Assembly (NCBI GenBank): GCA_022376515.1
Contig: WTXI01000055.1
Coordinates: 124,001-188,000, forward strand
DNA from: Lactifluus volemus
Taxonomy: Eukaryota; Basidiomycota; Agaricomycetes; Russulales; Russulaceae
Direction: 5' to 3'
Length of the DNA stretch: 64,000 nucleotides
In this document: in pieces, positions 59,459 to 64,000 of the stretch
Numbering within the stretch: the first letter of the stretch is position 1
Layout of the letters: each line of letters starts with the position of its first letter
Position numbers and translations under genes: made by a program
Notes under the pieces: model-generated
Told to the model about the DNA's origin: nothing
Database searches by the model: none
Seen by the model: only the letters and a program-made list of their open reading frames with translations

Positions 59459-62400
59459 TCATGCTCCTTCAAACGGCGTCCGATTGTCGTGGTCCCGTGC
59501 GTAGATATCGGCACCGTGGTTCAGTAATATTCGCACGGTTTTCATCTTCTTGTTGCTCTTCGCGAGATGCAGCGGTGTCTTGCCACTACTATCTTTCGCG
59601 TTCACGTACGCACCTCGCGTGAGCAAAAACTTCACGACATCGACAGCCCCCTCATATGACGCCACATGCAACGGATGCCAACCCTTGTCATTACGCGCGT
59701 CTATATCTCCGCCCTTGTCGAGCAAGAGCTCGACGACGTCAACAGGTCCGCAACGCGACGCTACGTGTAACGGCGTCCAGTTCTTGTGATCCAGGGAATC
59801 CACTTTCGCGCCTTTCTCAATTAGCAATTTTACAAGCTGACGCCTTCCGTTGTCTGACGCTACGTGTAGTGGCGTTGAACGCTTGCCATCGCAGATGTCG
59901 ACCCTCGCTCCACGGACAATCAGGAGTGCGGCGATGTCGTCGTTTTCGTTGATAGACGCGAGGTGCAACGGAGTTGAGAGGTCCCTATCCTGAGCGTCTA
60001 CTTTTGCGCCATGGCCGATCAAGAGCTTTACAATTTTGACATTCCCCTTGACCGATGCGAGGTGAATTGGAAATGAACCCTGGTCATTGGGGACGTCTAC
60101 TACTACTTTCGCGCCTTGATCAAGTAGCAGTTTGACTGCGTCAACGTCCCCGTTCTCCAATGCTAGTTGTAACAAAGGCAAGAGCTTTTCGCCCTGGATG
60201 CGTAAACCTGCGCCGTGATTGACTAGTAGGCGTCGGAGCTCGGGGTGTCCTTTGGTGAACGCAATGGATAGCGGAGTTGAGCCTTTGTCATCTGGAGCAT
60301 TCACATTTGCGCCATGCTCAACTAACAGCTGAGCAATGTCGAGATGTCCCAAGTGACATGCTGCGTGGAGTGGGGTTACGAAGGTGCCACCGTTGGCATT
60401 GACATCTTGTGAATGTGTCCTGATAAGATGGCCTGCCAGATCACGGAAACCACAGATCGTGGCATAATATAAGGCGCCAGCATGCCCTTGTGTTAAGCCC
60501 GGGCCCGTTGATACGGCTTCGTCAATATCATACAACCGAACCCAATTTCTGAATTCTGGCTTTGTTGGGTCGAAAAGTACTTTCATCCCATCCAGTACGT
60601 GGGATGACACGTTCATAAATTGGGTATGGTCGACCCAATGTCGAGCAGCATATTCGACTAGCGGTGCACCGCTAGGTGCACCCTTGACCTCGTCAACGCG
60701 GCCGTCCCATGCAAGCAAAACTCCGAGACAGGCCTTTGCAAGGACAGTGTGCGCATCTTCGAAGGAGACATGATAACGGGAGAGACGTCTGATTGATGAA
60801 TGGGCGAGGCGAGGCGAGGTTAGAAAATCCTTCACAGAAACGTGGGAGAGCTTGGCAACTCGGCGACCATCTTCAGTAACAATGGCAATTAAGCTTGGGC
60901 ACAATGACAGCACGGCTTGTTCTGGATCATTCGGGCGCATATCCACGTCGTACTCCGGAATCCCTTTTTTTGAGAAGTCAAGCGCAAGGATTTCCGCGAG
61001 ATCCTCGACGGGCAGTGGCCGGACGGCTACCGTGAGGCATTGCAGGAGACGATGCGCAAATTCTTCATGGACTTTGTCGAGTTGCATCAGTATGTGCTCG
61101 TACGTCTCATTCAGCGATTCAGGAAAAGGGAGTTCATCCCGGACTCTCGCTGGAGGACGGTGGCATAGCACCTCTAACTGAGAGGAGGCCAATCGAAACC
61201 TGAGGAATACACAAATATAAGCAAAGAAGGTGTACATAATACAAGCCACTTACATTCCATCAGCTCTTCGTGAGAGCGTTTCAATAGCTGATTGCCTGTC
61301 CTCTGCACTCCATCCCAGCGCCTTTCGGTCGGCGACAGATTTGATGAATGCGATAATGTCGTCTTTATGTCCCACTTCGGCATCTAGAACTACCCGGGAA
61401 GGGGATAAGCCCTCAAGGGCATTTCGGATATCGATCTCGGGTCGGCTGATGACGCATAGGCGCAGGTTTTCGAGATGTAGCTCGGTAAGTTCCTTCACGA
61501 GCTTGAGGATAGCTTCACGTGACGGCATTCCAAGAGCGTCGAGTCCATCTAGGATTATGTAAATAGGGCGCTGATGAACTGAGTGTGCTTTTAAGTGTTC
61601 CGTCAAAACGCTTTCAATAGGTATCTGTGCGTCATTGCGGTGTTTATAATAGAGTTGGAGGAGCGAGTCGCAAAAGAGGTAGGACTGAGTGGACAGTTGA
61701 ACAAGAAGAGAAGACAGTATGTTGGAAGGTGTTTGTGTATTGACGTCTGTATAATCGACAAAAAAGTACGCCTTCAGAGTTCGTTCCATGCTTTCGATAT
61801 CCTTGATAATCGCGGAACTAAACAATAAGTGTCAGTTCCAATAAAAGAAAAGTGTGGAAAAATGACGAACCAAAGCACGCTCTTTCCAGAGCCCGCTTGA
61901 AAGACAAGTGTCAACAAACAATCTGTAAAGGGCAGAAATGCACGAACGTAAACCATTGATCCACAACAAGGAACCACCGGGACTTCCATTTCTTGTAAGT
62001 ATCGTTTTTGAAAAGCCACGCAGATGTCCCCTCACGATGAACACCAAGGAGAGTGTTGTACTTTTGTGACGGATCTGGTGGGGAGAGCCACTTCTTGACG
62101 TCTTCTAGAGGCTTTCCTCCTGAACGCGTATTTGAATCTCGATGGTCAACGAGGAAGAAGTTAGGTGAGTACGAACGGATCTCATCAGTGCCCAGATCCG
62201 CTTCATCCATCAACTTGTCAAGCGTATCAAATAGGCTTGATCGAGACTGAAGTTGGAGCCTTTAGATGGCTGGTTCTTGGGCGAGAAGGACCGCTTCAGT
62301 TGGTCAAAGGGTGCTGAATCAAAAACAGTCAGTGAGATACGATACGTAGCCATGGTAAAACTCACTCGGAGGTCGTTGAGTGATGGGGATGGCAAGGATC

Positions 62401-62949
62401 GAGAGTACCTTAGCCATGAATTGTACGATTAAGCCCTTCAGTCTCTCAGTGAGTGTGACCCCAGTGTAGACCTTGAGCCGTTGAAAGGAGTTTGCATGCG
62501 CTGAAGAGGTCTATCAGAGTCTCTTGGCTGACGCGGAGTGGTTGGCTGGCTGATATACTTGGGCGTCTGAGAAATATATAATCGAGGAAGATACATACTT
62601 TGAGGAGGATACCAATGGCAGCAAGAATTGCGTCCGAGGGTGTGTATTCCTGTAAAGGAGGCTGAGAAAACAAACTGATGGAATATAAGCCGTCTGATAT
62701 GCACCGTGCCAATGATTTCCCTAGAGTAGGGGAAAACGCGTGGAGGACATCCACAGTTGGTGGTAAGGCAGCTTCAATTTGTACAAATTCTGGAGCTTGA
62801 ACGCGAAGTTCATCAAGAATCGTCTTGGGAGAATTGCAGTTTTGCAGCCTGGGGAGTAATGGATGCTTTGAAATGTCGACTTTTGTTTGGTTCTGGTAAG
62901 AAGACAAGGCATCAGAGAATGGAGAGGACGAGGTGGAACTGGAAGGCAT
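59459..62949 (-). CDS. NLR-type STAND protein, Goodbye - NACHT - ankyrin, copy 2 (several frame breaks)
   Basis: Paralogue of the gene at 44751-48276 with the same domain order and introns. A 596-codon open frame covers the NACHT-distal and ankyrin region (LNETYEHILMQLDKVHEEFA to KKMKTVRILLNHGADIYARD). The NACHT exon IYIILDGLDALGMPSREAIL is intact. Relative to copy 1 there are one-base differences that break the frame: two near 62485-62505 (SQETLIDLF is followed by SACKLL rather than RRMQTSF), one near 62232, and an extra base near 61980 just before the Walker A exon (KKWKS then RWFLVVDQ instead of GGSLLWISG). It is either a recent pseudogene or carries sequencing errors. The ankyrin face differs from copy 1 at many residues. 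Confidence 0.8.
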
Positions 62950-63522
62950 GGGTGTGAGTGTTGGGAGTGAGCATAGGCTAGGTGAACAGCGTCATATAAC
63001 TGGTATGTCACGTGGCATGGCTATGGGGAATCCCCAGGGAAATCTCACGGAGTTTGAATCACACTTGTGTCATTGTAAAGCAGTTGAGCGTACAGCTACT
63101 GTAGCTGTCAAGCTTTGAATGTTTGTCTACATTTGAAGCTAAACGATAAGATATATTTGGCATAGTTGGTTTGCACTAGCTAACCCTGCGCCCATCCCCC
63201 CTTCCAGCCACTCCGTTTTCTCGCTCAATTCTCACTCAACCACCACAAAATTTAGCCTACAGTATCTAGTGCTATATGTGACATATTTTTGATAGAAATC
63301 GTGGCATGTTTGTCTCGCTTCCCTGTGTCGGAGTTTACAATGTTACAAAAATGGTAAGCGTAAATCACACCAGTACACGAGTAAGTTACGCCCAATACGT
63401 TGTGCATTTCTCTTTTCCTTAAACATGAGTACTGCGTTTTAATCTGCGTCTTCCCACTCATTCCCTCAACCCTCTCACCCATTTATTTGTACTTCTGTCA
63501 AGTTCTGTGTTTTCATTGTTCC
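62950..63522. promoter_or_regulatory. Shared divergent promoter region, copy 2
   Basis: 573 bp, nearly identical to 48277-48830, between the NLR and DUF6535 start codons; an added ~20-base stretch lies near 63485. Confidence 0.6.
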
Positions 63523-64000
63523 ATGCCACCACGAATCAACGACGTCGAACGGGATCCACAGCCAGTTCCTGGTACGTCGGTTCTCTGTCATTGTTATTCC
63601 CGATCGTCTCACCCATTCCATCACAAGAGGATCGTGGAGAGAATCTTGGAGATTTCAACGACAATGCCAATCCCTTATGGTTGCTCTACGTGGATAAAGC
63701 CAAAAACCACGATGAGGCCAAGATTCAGACTCTAACCGAGAATATGACTGATATCCTTTTGTTTGTACGTTCACATCCTCATGCTTCTACCTTGACTGCG
63801 TGTCTAATCATGATCCCCTGCCTAGGCTGGCTTGTTTGCTGCTGCCCTCACCCCTTTCATTGTCGATCGCGTTCAGACCATACAAGTTACCCCCGCACAG
63901 CAGATGGTATTCTACGAGAAACAATCTGTTGAGCTACTCCAACAAATATCGACACAGCTATCGTCTGCTTTTCCACAGGCCTCCGTCCCATCCCTATCCC
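63523..64000 (+). CDS. DUF6535-domain membrane protein, copy 2 (5' part only)
   Basis: MPPRINDVERDPQPVP, intron, NPLWLLYVDKAKNHDEAKIQ, intron, then the first membrane segment AGLFAAALTPFIVDRVQTIQ and the beginning of the Ser/Pro-rich stretch seen in copy 1. It is nearly identical to copy 1 over the visible part. The HGGQ tract, if present, lies beyond the window. Confidence 0.85.

Larger units (their letters stand above)
59198..64000. repeat. Segmental duplication copy 2 (NLR + DUF6535 pair), cut by window end
   Basis: Second copy of the 44577-49310 block, offset ~14.62-14.69 kb, same orientation. It still matches at the last base of the window, so the right boundary is unknown. Confidence 0.9.

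Noticed and set aside
1..64000. CRISPR arrays, bacterial operons or organelle DNA
   Set aside because: Spliceosomal introns and fungal nuclear families throughout; the only regular arrays are the coding minisatellite and hAT subterminal repeats.

Overview
The window looks like nuclear DNA of a mushroom-forming basidiomycete (Agaricomycete). The genes are split by many ~50-60 nt introns. The families are typical of that group: PAKA-type STE20 kinase, DUF3433 and DUF6535 membrane proteins, a Goodbye-NACHT-ankyrin NLR, F-box/LRR proteins, and hAT and LINE elements. No species is assigned.

Layout. (1) 1-5040: a tandem segmental duplication. Each unit holds a divergent G-protein alpha-like gene followed by the 5' part of UTP10. 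Unit A is cut by the window edge and keeps only a dead, start-less UTP10 fragment; unit B leads into the full UTP10 gene. (2) 5039-25315: mostly host genes. These are UTP10 (+), a CRIB/PAK-type kinase (-), a cytochrome P450 (-), a Pro/His-rich conserved orphan (+) and a poorly resolved minus-strand gene. (3) 25324-39594: a 14.3 kb non-autonomous hAT-like element with perfect terminal inverted repeats (TIRs) and a perfect 8-bp target-site duplication (TSD). Its cargo is fragments of host genes: F-box, SPT23/MGA2, wax synthase, FAS2, quinolinate phosphoribosyltransferase and chitin synthase. Nested inside it, at 33005-38561, is a second hAT element with its own 8-bp TSD. That element has a nearly intact transposase, carries a UFD4/TRIP12 fragment, and landed inside the FAS2 fragment. 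(4) 40871-43534: a DUF3433 membrane protein. (5) 44577-64000: two copies, about 14.65 kb apart, of a divergent gene pair. One gene is a Goodbye-NACHT-ankyrin NLR (-) and the other a DUF6535 multi-pass membrane protein (+), sharing a ~0.55 kb promoter. The first DUF6535 copy carries a 28-unit HGGQ repeat; the second is cut by the window end. Between the copies lie an NLR remnant, a TIR-bounded element containing LINE debris, and a possible small secreted peptide gene.

Interpretation. The two most unusual systems are the gene-fragment-collecting nested hAT elements and the co-duplicated NLR/DUF6535 pair, which could be a receptor with a membrane partner. A caution applies throughout. Many otherwise conserved genes show single-base losses in G or C runs that break the frame, which looks like homopolymer under-calling in the assembly. 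Calls of 'pseudogene' based on one such break alone should be held loosely.
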